A DNA stretch of 44,426 bases from Bacteroidales bacterium Bact_22 (lineage in GTDB: Bacteria > Bacteroidota > Bacteroidia > Bacteroidales > F082): the NCBI GenBank assembly GCA_001603665.1, contig LUZN01000062.1, positions 1-44,426 on the forward strand. The letters run 5' to 3'. The first letter of the stretch is position 1; each line of letters begins with the position of its first letter. A program made the translations under genes and the position numbers. Positions 20,101 to 29,286 of this stretch are shown piece by piece. The notes beneath the pieces are model-generated. The model saw only the letters and a program-made list of their open reading frames with translations. It did no database searches and was not told where the DNA came from.

Positions 20101-21846
20101 ATGACAACAGGAAAAGTTACAGGAATCATAGCAAACCTGGTCACTGTAGAGGTGAACGGCCCTGTGGCACAGAATGAGATCTGCTACATCGACTTGGCGG
20201 GCGTCAAGCTGATGGCGGAGGTCATCAAAGTGAACGGCAACAAGGCCTCCGTGCAGGTGTTCGAGAGCACTCGCGGACTGCAGATCGGCGACACGGTGGA
20301 GTTTCAGGGCTATATGCTCGAGGTGACACTCGGACCTGGTCTGCTTTCGAGTAATTTCGATGGCTTACAGAACAACCTCGCTACCATGGAAGGCGTCTTC
20401 CTGAAGAGAGGTGAATATACTAAGCCGTTGGACGAGAATAAGTTATGGGACTTTACGCCTATAGCGAAGGCTGGCGACCAAGTCATCGCCGCCGACTGGC
20501 TGGGTGAGGTCAAAGAAGGCTGGCTGCCTCATAAAATCATGGTGCCGTTCTCGTTTGAAGGCACTTACACCGTGAAAAAAGTGGCTGAAGCCGGTCAATA
20601 TAAAATCACTGACACCATTGCGGTTTTAACTAACGCTGACGGCGAAGATGTTAACGTCACGATGACGCAGAAATGGCCTGTGAAAGTGGCTGTGGGCGGC
20701 TTCGTCGAGAAACCACGTCCTTTCAAGGTGATGGAGACAGGCGTCCGCTGCATCGACACACTGAATCCTATCGCTGAAGGCGGCACGGGCTTCATCCCGG
20801 GACCTTTCGGATGCGGCAAGACGGTGCTTCAGCACGCCTTGGCAGAGCAAGCAGACGCCGATGTCATCATCATGGCGGCATGCGGCGAGCGTGCTAACGA
20901 GGTGGTGGAGATATTCACCGAGTTCCCTGAATTGAAAGATAAACACACTGGTCGTTCGTTGATGGAGCGTACCATCATCATCTGTAACACTTCAAACATG
21001 CCGGTGGCTGCCCGTGAGGCTTCAGTGTACACTGCCATGACCCTCGGCGAATATTACCGCGCCATGGGAATGAAAGTGTTGCTGCTTGCCGACTCCACAT
21101 CACGTTGGGCACAGGCTTTGCGTGAGATGAGTAACCGTCTGGAAGAGCTTCCAGGTCAGGACGGCTTCCCGGTCGACCTTTCGGCTATCATCTCCAACTT
21201 CTACGCCCGCGCTGGTTATGTGAAGCTTAACAACGGTCAGTCGGGTTCAATCACCTTCATCGGAACGGTGTCGCCGGCGGGAGGTAACCTCAAGGAGCCT
21301 GTCACCGAGTCGACAAAGAAGGCTGCACGTTGCTTCTACGGACTTTCGCAGAACCGCGCCGATAAGAAACGTTATCCGGCTGTTGACCCTGTCGATTCAT
21401 ATTCAAAATATCTCGAATATCCTGAAATCATTGAATATCTCGACGAAAAGATCGAAAAAGGTTGGGTCGATAAGGTTATCAAGACGAAATATATCATCCG
21501 CAAAGGTAAAGACGCTTACGAGCAGATCAACATCTTGGGCGACGACGGCGTACCGATGGCTTACCACGAACAATATTGGAAGTCGGAACTCATCGACTTC
21601 GTGATTCTGCAACAGGACGCATTCGATGACATCGACGGCTGCTCGCCATTGGAGCGTCAGAAATTTATGCTTGACTTGATGCTTGAAATTTGCGATAAGT
21701 CATTCAAATTCAATAATTTTGAAGAATGTATGACTTATTTTAAAAATCTGATTAACATCTGCCGTCAGATGAACTATTCGGAGTACAAGTCGGAGCAATT
21801 TGAAAAATATTTTGGACAGTTAAAGGAGGAACTTAAACATGAGTGA
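20101..21846 (+). CDS. V-type ATP synthase subunit A (catalytic)
   Basis: Catalytic ATP-hydrolysing or synthesising subunit of the V1/A1 head. 581 residues, normal for the family. N-terminal beta-barrel (GKVTGIIANLVTVEVNG), the V-type non-homologous bulge region (about 115-185), the P-loop GPFGCGKT at residues 234-241, the MAACGERANEVVE motif near 261 and the LLADSTSRWAQALREMS segment near 330. All catalytic elements look intact. It follows a 74-base heptamer-repeat gap, and its 3' end overlaps subunit B by 8 bases; the Shine-Dalgarno sequence of B (AAGGAGG) lies inside its last codons. Confidence 0.97.
   Translation: MTTGKVTGIIANLVTVEVNGPVAQNEICYIDLAGVKLMAEVIKVNGNKASVQVFESTRGLQIGDTVEFQGYMLEVTLGPGLLSSNFDGLQNNLATMEGVFLKRGEYTKPLDENKLWDFTPIAKAGDQVIAADWLGEVKEGWLPHKIMVPFSFEGTYTVKKVAEAGQYKITDTIAVLTNADGEDVNVTMTQKWPVKVAVGGFVEKPRPFKVMETGVRCIDTLNPIAEGGTGFIPGPFGCGKTVLQHALAEQADADVIIMAACGERANEVVEIFTEFPELKDKHTGRSLMERTIIICNTSNMPVAAREASVYTAMTLGEYYRAMGMKVLLLADSTSRWAQALREMSNRLEELPGQDGFPVDLSAIISNFYARAGYVKLNNGQSGSITFIGTVSPAGGNLKEPVTESTKKAARCFYGLSQNRADKKRYPAVDPVDSYSKYLEYPEIIEYLDEKIEKGWVDKVIKTKYIIRKGKDAYEQINILGDDGVPMAYHEQYWKSELIDFVILQQDAFDDIDGCSPLERQKFMLDLMLEICDKSFKFNNFEECMTYFKNLINICRQMNYSEYKSEQFEKYFGQLKEELKHE
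21823..21830 (+). promoter_or_regulatory. Shine-Dalgarno sequence for subunit B
   Basis: AAGGAGGA sits 9 bases before the subunit B ATG, inside the end of the subunit A reading frame. Strong Shine-Dalgarno sequences are uncommon in this window; here the gene overlap leaves no room for an A/T-rich leader. Confidence 0.75.
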
Positions 21847-23167
21847 GAAAGCCTTTCAACGCATATATACTAAGCTGACAGCCATCACCAAGGCTACTGT
21901 AACCCTTGAAGCTCAAGGAGTTGCAAACGATGAGCTGGCTCTGGTGGCTGGTCGTCTGGCCCAGGTGGTGAAGATCAAAGACAAGAGCGTCACCTTGCAG
22001 GTGTTCGGTGGCACGGAGGATATCCCGACCAACGCTGAAGTCACTTTCTTCGGCGAACCACCTTCACTCAACGTGAGCGACGACCTCGCAGGCCGTTTCT
22101 TCAACGCTTACGGCGAGCCAATAGATGGCGGTCCGGCAGTGGAAGGCGAGAAACGTCAGATCGGCGGTCCTTCAGTCAACCCTTACAAACGTCGTCAGCC
22201 GTCACAGCTGATTCCTACAGGTATCGCTGGCATCGACTTGAACAACACATTGGTCTCCGGACAGAAGATCCCGTTCTTCGCCGACCCTGACCAGCCATAT
22301 AACCAGGTGATGAGCATGGTGGCTCTTCGCGCCGATGTCGATAAGATCATCCTCGGCGGAATGGGCTTGACCAACGACGATTACCTGTTCTTCAAGAACC
22401 AGTTTGAGAGCGCCGGAGCTTTGCATAAGATCATCAGCTTCGTGAATACCACCGACCAGCCGCCTGTCGAGCGTCTTCTGATTCCTGACATGGCGCTGAC
22501 AGCAGCTGAGTATTTCGCTGTCGATAAAAATGAGAAAGTGCTTGTGCTTCTTACAGATATGACACTTTACGCCGACGCTTTGAGTATCGTGTCGAACCGT
22601 ATGGACCAGATTCCTTCGAAGGACTCAATGCCAGGTTCGCTTTATTCCGACTTGGCGAAGATTTACGAGAAGGCAGTGCAGCTCCCTGACGGCGGTTCAA
22701 TCACCATCATCGCTGTTACTACTTTGAACGACGGCGATATCACGCACGCTATTCCTGATAATACCGGTTACATCACCGAGGGACAGCTGTTCCTCCGTGC
22801 CGACCCGGATTCAGGCAAGGTCATTGTTGACCCGTTCCGTTCGCTGTCACGTCTGAAACAGCTCGTTCAAAATAAGAAGACCCGCGAGGACCACAGCGCC
22901 GTGATGAACACTTCGGTTCGTCTTTATGCCGATGCCGCCAACGCGAAAACGAAGTTGGAAAACGGCTTCGACTTGAGCGACTACGACCTCCGCTGCCTCG
23001 ACTACGCTAAGGAATACGCCACAAGACTTCTCGCCATCGATGTCAACATCTCCATCGATGAGATGCTCGACACTGCCTGGGAGCTCTTTGGCAAATATTT
23101 CACAAAAGCGGAGACAGGTCTGAAAGAAAAACTTATCGAAAAATATTGGAAAGCCACTGAGAAATAA
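21839..23167 (+). CDS. V-type ATP synthase subunit B
   Basis: Non-catalytic nucleotide-binding-type subunit that alternates with A in the V1/A1 head. 442 residues, normal length. It lacks a canonical P-loop, as expected for B; the segment GIAGIDLNNTLVSGQKIPFF near residue 130 occupies that place. Other marks are LLTDMTLYADALSIVSNRMD near 237 and the PDNTGYITEGQLFLR segment near 306. Eight-base overlap with the A gene and a good Shine-Dalgarno sequence support the start. It is followed by a 48-base heptamer-repeat gap before subunit D. Confidence 0.96.
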   Translation: MSEKAFQRIYTKLTAITKATVTLEAQGVANDELALVAGRLAQVVKIKDKSVTLQVFGGTEDIPTNAEVTFFGEPPSLNVSDDLAGRFFNAYGEPIDGGPAVEGEKRQIGGPSVNPYKRRQPSQLIPTGIAGIDLNNTLVSGQKIPFFADPDQPYNQVMSMVALRADVDKIILGGMGLTNDDYLFFKNQFESAGALHKIISFVNTTDQPPVERLLIPDMALTAAEYFAVDKNEKVLVLLTDMTLYADALSIVSNRMDQIPSKDSMPGSLYSDLAKIYEKAVQLPDGGSITIIAVTTLNDGDITHAIPDNTGYITEGQLFLRADPDSGKVIVDPFRSLSRLKQLVQNKKTREDHSAVMNTSVRLYADAANAKTKLENGFDLSDYDLRCLDYAKEYATRLLAIDVNISIDEMLDTAWELFGKYFTKAETGLKEKLIEKYWKATEK

Positions 23168-23215
23168 TTTAATTTTAAATTTTGAATTTTTAAATTTTAA
23201 ATCTTTGAATTAAAA
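23168..23215. repeat. TTnAATT heptamer array filling the B-D gap
   Basis: Directly after the subunit B stop codon come TTTAATT, TTAAATT, TTGAATT, TTTAAAT, TTTAAAT, CTTTGAAT and TAAAA, then the ATG of subunit D. The gap contains nothing else. Confidence 0.85.
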
Positions 23216-23827
23216 ATGGCAATTAAATTCCAATATAACAAGACTTCGCTGAACGAGCTGAACAAGCAGCTCAAGACGCGTACCCGTGCGCTTCCGACGC
23301 TGAAGAGCAAGGAGAGTGCGCTGCGCCTTGAGGTGAAGAAAGCCAAGAAACGTTCGGAAGGTCTTGTCGCACAACTGGAGGCCGAGCTCAAATCGTATGA
23401 GTACATGGCCCGGCTTTGGAATGAATTTGAGCCAGGACTGATTTCTGTGACCGATGTCAAACTGAAGACTGTGAAGATCGCGGGCGTGCCGGTGCCGGCC
23501 TTGGAAGAGGTGCTTTACGAGGTAAAAGACATCAACCTCTTCACCAAGCCGATGTGGTATGCCGACGGAGTGCAGATATTGAAAAACCTTGCACAGCTTG
23601 GCATCGAGTCGGAGGTCTACGTTGAGGTGAGCCGAATCCTCGACTTCCAGCGTAAGAAGACCACCCAAAAAGTCAACCTTTACGAAAAGGTGCAGATACC
23701 TGGCTATAACGAAGCCATCCGTAAGATAAAACGATACATGGAAGACGAGGAAAATCTCTCCAAAGCTTCGCAGAAAATCGTGAAAAACAAACACATTCTT
23801 GAGGAGGAGGCAGAATATGGTAACTGA
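23216..23827 (+). CDS. V-type ATP synthase subunit D
   Basis: Central rotor shaft of the V-ATPase (the gamma-like coiled coil). 203 residues, typical size, with long N- and C-terminal helices (KTSLNELNKQLKTRTRALPT at the start; EEEAEYGN at the end) surrounding a small central segment (VPVPALEEVLYEVKD) characteristic of the family. The start is preceded by the A/T-rich heptamer gap and no Shine-Dalgarno sequence. Its last codons carry the Shine-Dalgarno sequence and ATG of the subunit I gene, an 11-base overlap. Confidence 0.93.
   Translation: MAIKFQYNKTSLNELNKQLKTRTRALPTLKSKESALRLEVKKAKKRSEGLVAQLEAELKSYEYMARLWNEFEPGLISVTDVKLKTVKIAGVPVPALEEVLYEVKDINLFTKPMWYADGVQILKNLAQLGIESEVYVEVSRILDFQRKKTTQKVNLYEKVQIPGYNEAIRKIKRYMEDEENLSKASQKIVKNKHILEEEAEYGN
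23801..23810 (+). promoter_or_regulatory. Shine-Dalgarno sequence for subunit I
   Basis: GAGGAGGAGG, six bases before the ATG at 23817 and inside the end of the subunit D frame. It decides the start of subunit I: an in-frame TTG at 23799 would place initiation upstream of this sequence. Confidence 0.8.
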
Positions 23828-25595
23828 AATGACCAAATATAACTTCATCCTCCTTAGCGGCGATGTGGAAGACTTCCTCAAGAAGTTGCAAGGCGTTGGC
23901 GTGATGGACATCACCCGTTCGACCAAGCCGGTCGATGAGAAATCGGAGACGCTGTCGTCGAAGGCTGGAAATTATCGTAAAGCCCTGTCGTTGCTCAAGA
24001 ATGTGCAATCTGCTGAGTTTGCCGATAAAGTCTATGGCGACCTAGCCTCGAACGTCATCGAAACCGTCAACGAGAAGGAAATCGCCACGGCGCAACTCTA
24101 TCAGCTTCAGAAAGATATGGAGGAACGCCTGCCTTGGGGACAGTTCGATATCAAGAATATCAAGAAACTCGAGGAGCAGGGACTGAAGCTGCATTTCTAC
24201 AAGGTGAAAACCTCAAATTTCAATCCTGAATGGAATGAAAACTACGCTTTGAGTGAGATTTCCAACGATGGCACTTCGACATATTTCGTGGTCGTATCAG
24301 ATGATGAAAACTACGAATTCCCGTTGAAGGAACTGCCGGCTCCAGATAGCGATTGTACTGCTATTGAAAAGAAAATAAATGAGTTAATATATGAAATTGA
24401 GAAGAAAGACCGTCATCTGGCCGAGCTGAAATGTCATGAAAAAGACATCCAGAATGAGCTTGACAAGACTCTTTTGAAACTCGATTTGCACTTGGCTCAT
24501 ATTTCGGGAACGAAAGCCGCTGAAGACTACATCACGGTGTTGGAAGGCTTTGCTCCGGCTGAAAAAGAGGCCGAACTGAAGGAGATGCTCGATAGGGAAG
24601 AGGTTCTCTATATAGTCGAGAAGGCCAAAGTCGATGATAATCCGCCTATCAAGTTGAAAAACAACAAGTTTGTGTCGATGTTCGAGATACTCACCGACAT
24701 GTACGGCCGTCCGAAATACAACGAGTTCGACCCGACGGTGTTTATCTCAATCTTCTTCATGCTGTTCTTCGCCTTCTGCATGGGCGACGCAGGCTACGGC
24801 CTGGTGCTCATCGGAGCCAGTCTGGCTTTGAAGAAGGCACTTGGCAAGATTGCTCCGCTTGGCATCACTCTAGGCATCGCAACCACAGTCATCGGATTGC
24901 TGTTCCATACTTTCTTCTCAACCGATATGCTCACCTGGAGCATCATCCCTGAGGCAGTAAAGAAATGCATGGTTCCATCGCAGATTGCGGGCTTCGACGG
25001 CACTATGGTGCTCGCCATCATCGTCGGTATTGTCCACATCTGTCTGGCAATGATTGTCAAGACGTATCAGGCTACGAAGGTGAAGGGCTTCTTCAACTCC
25101 CTCGGGACTTGGGGCTGGACCTTGCTCATCGTAGGTGGAGTGATTGTTGGAGGTTTGGCGCTTATCGGCGTAATCGATTCAGCGATAACTAAGTGGATCA
25201 TCATCGGCATCGGCATTTTGTCGGCGCTGGGAATCTTCTTCCTGAACGACTTGCATCGTAATCCGTTGAAGAACGTTGGAGCAGGCCTGTGGGAGACTTA
25301 CAACACCGCAACAGGATTGTTGGGCGATGTGCTGAGTTACCTCCGTCTGTACGCCTTGGGTTTGGCAGGCGCTAAGCTCGGCGAGGCGTTCAATGCCATT
25401 GGCCTTCAGGCACTTGGCGATGGCGGAGCGGGCTGGATCTGGTTCATCCTCATCGTGGTGGTCGGCCATGTGCTGAACGTAGCGATGTGCATCCTGGGTG
25501 CCTTTGTGCATCCGTTGCGACTCAATTTCCTCGAGTTTTTCAAGAATTCAGGTTATGAGGGAACTGGCCGAAAGTACAACCCGTTAAAATCTTAA
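23817..25595 (+). CDS. V-type ATP synthase subunit I (membrane stator)
   Basis: Membrane subunit that forms the ion half-channels next to the K ring and anchors the peripheral stalk. 592 residues from the ATG at 23817: a cytoplasmic N-terminal half (to about 295) with coiled coils (EIEKKDRHLAELKCHEKDIQ), then a C-terminal half with about seven to eight membrane segments, beginning FISIFFMLFFAFCMGDAGYG near residue 308. The late segment GDVLSYLRLYALGLAGAKLG near 503 holds the conserved arginine-bearing helix that works against the proteolipid glutamate. The start was chosen because of the strong Shine-Dalgarno sequence six bases upstream. Confidence 0.94.
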   Translation: MVTEMTKYNFILLSGDVEDFLKKLQGVGVMDITRSTKPVDEKSETLSSKAGNYRKALSLLKNVQSAEFADKVYGDLASNVIETVNEKEIATAQLYQLQKDMEERLPWGQFDIKNIKKLEEQGLKLHFYKVKTSNFNPEWNENYALSEISNDGTSTYFVVVSDDENYEFPLKELPAPDSDCTAIEKKINELIYEIEKKDRHLAELKCHEKDIQNELDKTLLKLDLHLAHISGTKAAEDYITVLEGFAPAEKEAELKEMLDREEVLYIVEKAKVDDNPPIKLKNNKFVSMFEILTDMYGRPKYNEFDPTVFISIFFMLFFAFCMGDAGYGLVLIGASLALKKALGKIAPLGITLGIATTVIGLLFHTFFSTDMLTWSIIPEAVKKCMVPSQIAGFDGTMVLAIIVGIVHICLAMIVKTYQATKVKGFFNSLGTWGWTLLIVGGVIVGGLALIGVIDSAITKWIIIGIGILSALGIFFLNDLHRNPLKNVGAGLWETYNTATGLLGDVLSYLRLYALGLAGAKLGEAFNAIGLQALGDGGAGWIWFILIVVVGHVLNVAMCILGAFVHPLRLNFLEFFKNSGYEGTGRKYNPLKS

Positions 25596-26080
<485 letters not shown>

Positions 26081-26104
26081 TACACGAAACAATCGATGGA
26101 TATT

Positions 26105-26135
26105 TGTAGAGACGTCATACTATGGCGTCTCTACA
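26105..26135. repeat. REP-like GTAGAGACG palindrome (likely bidirectional terminator)
   Basis: TGTAGAGACG (26105-26114) and CGTCTCTACA (26126-26135) are exact reverse complements; the stem extends inward through a T-G pair and CAT/ATG to an ACT loop. It lies between the convergent ends of the V-ATPase operon and prmC. Its outline resembles the second palindrome at 30357-30382. Confidence 0.75.
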
Positions 26136-26141
26136 CTTGTT

Positions 26142-27008
26142 TTATCTGCAAACCTTCAAAATTCTGTCTTTTCCCCTGAAATCCTTAATGATTTCAACGT
26201 TTTTGAAACCTTTTTCGAGACAAAGATTTTGCATTTCTTGACCTAGTTTTTCATTGATTTCAAACCAGATTTGGCCATTAGGTTTTAAGGTTTTTTGCGC
26301 GAATTCTAAAATTTTTCTGTAGAATATCAAAGGATCATTGTCGCTGACAAATAGGGCAGAGGATGGCTCGTAATCCAAAACGTTGGCTCGCATCTCCGAT
26401 TTCTCGCTTTCGCAAACATATGGCGGATTGCTTACGATGATATCATATTGATTATCAATCAATTCCGGATTTTTTGGATTTAAAATGTCGTCCAAAACAA
26501 ACCGCACATCAGCGTCGTTTTCTGCCGCATTCTTTTTGGCAATTTCCAATGCCTTTTCAGAAACATCAACCGCCGTTACAACGCTGTCTTTCAATAATTT
26601 AGCAAGACTAATTGCTATACATCCGCTGCCAGTGCCGATGTCTAATATTTTTGCAGCCAATGGCCAATGGCCAACAGCCAACTGCCGAACCATCTCTTCC
26701 GTCTCCGGTCTCGGAATCAGCACGCCTTCCTCAACAAAAAACTTCATCCCGCAGAATTCAGTCTCCCCGAGAACATATTGTATCGGCTTGTTTTTCAGCA
26801 GTTCCTTCACTGCAAAATGCAACGTCAACAGCTCCGACTCGCTCAAACGTAGCTCGGGCTCCATCGCTATCTTCACTCTGTCGATGCTGAAATAATGCTC
26901 CAATAGAATCATTATCAATGCATTAGCTTCGTCGGAGCCGTAAATCTTCTCCAACTCGCTCGAATAATGCCTGCTACAGTCCCGAACTAAATTTGATGAC
27001 ATTTTCAT
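26142..27008 (-). CDS. prmC: Peptide chain release factor N5-glutamine methyltransferase
   Basis: Methylates the GGQ glutamine of release factors RF1 and RF2. 288 residues with an N-terminal helical domain, then the PRPETEE motif (99-105), SAM-binding motif DIGTGSGC (123-130) and catalytic SNPPYV (193-198). Between PRPETEE and the SAM motif sit the unusual residues QLAVGHWPLAA (109-119), which are encoded by a GCCAATG-type heptamer array; the motifs on both sides are intact and in frame. The first ATG (27008) lies five bases after a -7 promoter element, giving a leaderless or nearly leaderless message; the ATG at 27002 is an alternative. Convergent with the V-ATPase operon. Confidence 0.95.
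   Translation of the reverse strand: MKMSSNLVRDCSRHYSSELEKIYGSDEANALIMILLEHYFSIDRVKIAMEPELRLSESELLTLHFAVKELLKNKPIQYVLGETEFCGMKFFVEEGVLIPRPETEEMVRQLAVGHWPLAAKILDIGTGSGCIAISLAKLLKDSVVTAVDVSEKALEIAKKNAAENDADVRFVLDDILNPKNPELIDNQYDIIVSNPPYVCESEKSEMRANVLDYEPSSALFVSDNDPLIFYRKILEFAQKTLKPNGQIWFEINEKLGQEMQNLCLEKGFKNVEIIKDFRGKDRILKVCR
26656..26690. repeat. GCCAATG heptamer array inside prmC
   Basis: Five plus-strand units: GCCAATG, GCCAATG, GCCAACA, GCCAACT, GCCGAAC. On the coding (minus) strand it is read as part of VRQLAVGHWPLAA. It is the only array in the window that is inside a reading frame. Confidence 0.85.
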
Positions 27009-27009
27009 A

Positions 27010-27039
27010 TTGCAAAAATAAGAATTTTTTGTATCTTTG
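27010..27039 (+). promoter_or_regulatory. yigZ promoter (TTG, 19-base spacer, TATCTTTG)
   Basis: TTG at 27010-27012 and TATCTTTG at 27032-27039 match both promoter halves. The -7 element ends only four bases before the ATG at 27044, so the message should start at or next to its start codon. Confidence 0.75.
27013..27020 (-). promoter_or_regulatory. prmC -7 promoter element (TATTTTTG on minus strand)
   Basis: CAAAAATA on the plus strand is TATTTTTG on the minus strand, an exact TAnnTTTG match. It ends five bases before the first prmC ATG. It lies inside the spacer of the opposing yigZ promoter. Confidence 0.6.
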
Positions 27040-27043
27040 CATC

Positions 27044-27658
27044 ATGTTATTTGAAGACTCGTATAAGATTGTTACGTCGAAAGGCGAGGGGCTCTACAAA
27101 GAAAAAGGCTCCAAGTTCATCGCTGAGGCATTCCCGGTTCACTCTGAAGCTGAGGTGAAAGAGCATGTAGCCGAGATCCGTAAGCGTTATTTCGATGCGA
27201 AACATCATTGCTACGCCTTCATGATTGGTCCCGACAAGGCTTGTTACCGCTCGAGCGACGACGGCGAACCTTCAGGCACTGCTGGGAAGCCGATTCTCAA
27301 TCAGATTCTCTCAAAGGATGTGACAAACGTCTGCGTCGTGGTGACGCGTTATTTCGGCGGACAGCTGCTTGGCGTGCCTGGCCTGATCAACGCCTACAAG
27401 ACGTCGGCGCGAGAGGCCCTCGACAACTGCACCGTTGTTGAAAAAACCATCGACGAGGTCTACAGTCTCGAATTCGACTATCCACTTCTAAACGAGGTGA
27501 TGAGAATTCTCAAAGATGAAAATCTCGAGCAACAGAACCCGAAATTCGAACTTCGCTGCTATCTCGAAATATCAATCAGACAAAGCGATTCCGACAGAAT
27601 TGTCGAAAAACTGAAACGAATTTTCGGAGTCGAGGTAAAATACCTGAAAACCGTTTAA
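27044..27658 (+). CDS. yigZ: YigZ/IMPACT family protein
   Basis: Small conserved cytoplasmic protein of the YigZ/IMPACT family; eukaryotic IMPACT regulates the GCN2 kinase, and the bacterial role is unsettled. 204 residues from the ATG at 27044. The N-terminal domain shows the family pattern KGSKFIAEAFPV, AKHHCYAFMIG, SDDGEPSGTAGKPIL (near residue 69) and VTRYFGGQLLGVPGLINAY (near 100); the C-terminal ferredoxin-like domain covers about 135-204. An in-frame ATG at 26993 exists, but it lies upstream of the promoter and within prmC, so 27044 is preferred. Confidence 0.93.
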   Translation: MLFEDSYKIVTSKGEGLYKEKGSKFIAEAFPVHSEAEVKEHVAEIRKRYFDAKHHCYAFMIGPDKACYRSSDDGEPSGTAGKPILNQILSKDVTNVCVVVTRYFGGQLLGVPGLINAYKTSAREALDNCTVVEKTIDEVYSLEFDYPLLNEVMRILKDENLEQQNPKFELRCYLEISIRQSDSDRIVEKLKRIFGVEVKYLKTV

Positions 27659-27843
27659 AATCAAAGGATGAGGCGATTTTTGGACCTTAAATCCATGATT
27701 TGCTCGTAATATAGACATAAAAAAATTAATAATCAATACAAAAAAAATTTTTTTATTAACTTTTTTGTGTTGATATTTGTATCATCGTTTTGGTTAAAAA
27801 ACGAGCAACGTAAGCAATTGATTTTTATATAGTTGAAATTTTA
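27659..27843. promoter_or_regulatory. dnaA upstream region, A/T-rich
   Basis: This 185-base gap includes a very A/T-rich stretch (27717-27766). A one-mismatch -7 candidate, GATATTTG at 27772-27779, would give a leader of about 55-60 bases; no TTG at the right distance was found. No TTATNCACA DnaA boxes are present, so there is no support for an origin here. Confidence 0.4.
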
Positions 27844-29280
27844 ATGAATAAAAATTTGTTTGAAATATGGGAAGACTGTCTCACGATGATTCGGGAGAAC
27901 GTTCCGGCGCAAGCTTTCTCGACTTGGTTCGAGCCGATAAAGCCTGTCGATTACCAGAACGGTCTGCTGACCATTCAGGTGCCTTCCGATTTTTTCTACG
28001 AATTTCTTGAAACTCATTATATAAAAGTCATAAAAGCCACTATCCGCAAGGTGCTCGGTCCGGAAGGGAAACTCGAATATTCCATCATGATGGACAACAA
28101 CGAGAACAAGCCCGTGGTGGTGAAACAGCCGTCGGTCGACCGCACCAACACCAAGAATCCTCCTAAGCAGATTCAAATCAATTTTGACGATACCGAGCAG
28201 AAAGTGCTGAATCCGTTCGCACTTCCAGGCATCAAAAAAGTCAATATTGAGTCAAACCTCAACGAAAACTACTGCATGGAGAATTTCGTGGTGGGCGAAT
28301 GCAACCGCGTGGCCTACGAAGCGGGTCTCGCCGTGGCGAAAAGTCCCGGCCGCACCTCCTTCAACCCGATGTTTGTATTCAGTCCGACAGGCATGGGTAA
28401 GACGCATATCTGCCAGGCTATAGGTCTCGAGACGAAGAAACATCACCCTGAGCTGACAGTTCTGTATGTCAACGCGGAACAGTTCCTGATGCAGTTCCAG
28501 GCATCGTGCCGTAACAACAGTTCGAAGAGCAGCCGCGACGACTTTGTGCATTTCTATCAGATGATCGACGTGCTCATCATCGACGATATCCAGTTCCTTT
28601 CGGGCAAGCCGAAGACTCAGGACACTCTCTTCCATATCTTCAACCACCTGCAGCAGACAGGCAAGCAGCTCATTTTCACCTGCGACAAGCCCCCTGCGGA
28701 GATCAAAGACATGGAACAGCGCCTCATCTCACGTTTCAAATGGGGACTGTCGGCCGAGATGTCGATGCCTGACGTCGAGACTCGCCGTAACATCTTGAAA
28801 CGTAAGGCCTACAACGAAGGCGTGGAGCTGCCCGACGACGTGGTGAACTACATCGCTGAGCATATCAAGACCAACGTGCGCGAGATGGAAGGATTCCTAA
28901 TCTCCCTCATCGCACAGTCGTCGTTGAACCGTAAGTCGATAACTATCAGCCTCGCAAAACAGATGGTGGAGCGTTTCGTCAACAACTCGAACCGCGAAAT
29001 CACCATCACATATATTATAAATTCGGTGTGCGAAGAGATGGGTACCTCACAGGCCGATTTCTTCACCAAGTCGAGGAAACGCAACATCGTTCAGGCTCGC
29101 CAGCTGTCGATGTATTTCTCGAAGAAATACACCAAGGCGCCGCTCACCGTCATTGGCGAGCAGTGCGGAGGCAAGGACCATGCCACCGTCATCCACGCAC
29201 TCAAGACCGTCGCCAACCTTCTCGATACCGACAAGCAGTTCCGTGCTGTCGCCGACAAGATTGAGCAGACACTTCTATAA
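27844..29280 (+). CDS. dnaA: Chromosomal replication initiator protein DnaA
   Basis: AAA+ ATPase that binds the replication origin and melts it. 478 residues in the normal four-domain plan: domain I (1-80, FEIWEDCLTMIRENVPAQAF), a variable linker (about 85-135), the AAA+ domain with Walker A FSPTGMGKTH (179-188) and Walker B IIDDIQFLSGK (245-255), and the DNA-binding domain IV with CGGKDHATVIHA (441-452). The first glycine of Walker A is replaced by serine or proline, which is seen in Bacteroidetes DnaA. A methyltransferase gene follows after six bases and is probably co-transcribed. No origin signals are seen next to the gene. Confidence 0.97.
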   Translation: MNKNLFEIWEDCLTMIRENVPAQAFSTWFEPIKPVDYQNGLLTIQVPSDFFYEFLETHYIKVIKATIRKVLGPEGKLEYSIMMDNNENKPVVVKQPSVDRTNTKNPPKQIQINFDDTEQKVLNPFALPGIKKVNIESNLNENYCMENFVVGECNRVAYEAGLAVAKSPGRTSFNPMFVFSPTGMGKTHICQAIGLETKKHHPELTVLYVNAEQFLMQFQASCRNNSSKSSRDDFVHFYQMIDVLIIDDIQFLSGKPKTQDTLFHIFNHLQQTGKQLIFTCDKPPAEIKDMEQRLISRFKWGLSAEMSMPDVETRRNILKRKAYNEGVELPDDVVNYIAEHIKTNVREMEGFLISLIAQSSLNRKSITISLAKQMVERFVNNSNREITITYIINSVCEEMGTSQADFFTKSRKRNIVQARQLSMYFSKKYTKAPLTVIGEQCGGKDHATVIHALKTVANLLDTDKQFRAVADKIEQTLL

Positions 29281-29286
29281 TCCGTT

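Noticed and set aside
23799-23816. TTG start for V-ATPase subunit I
   Set aside because: The strong Shine-Dalgarno sequence at 23801-23810 lies inside this extension and fits the ATG at 23817.
27659-27843. Possible replication origin beside dnaA
   Set aside because: A/T-rich sequence is present but no DnaA boxes of the form TTATNCACA were found, and Bacteroidetes origins are often not next to dnaA.
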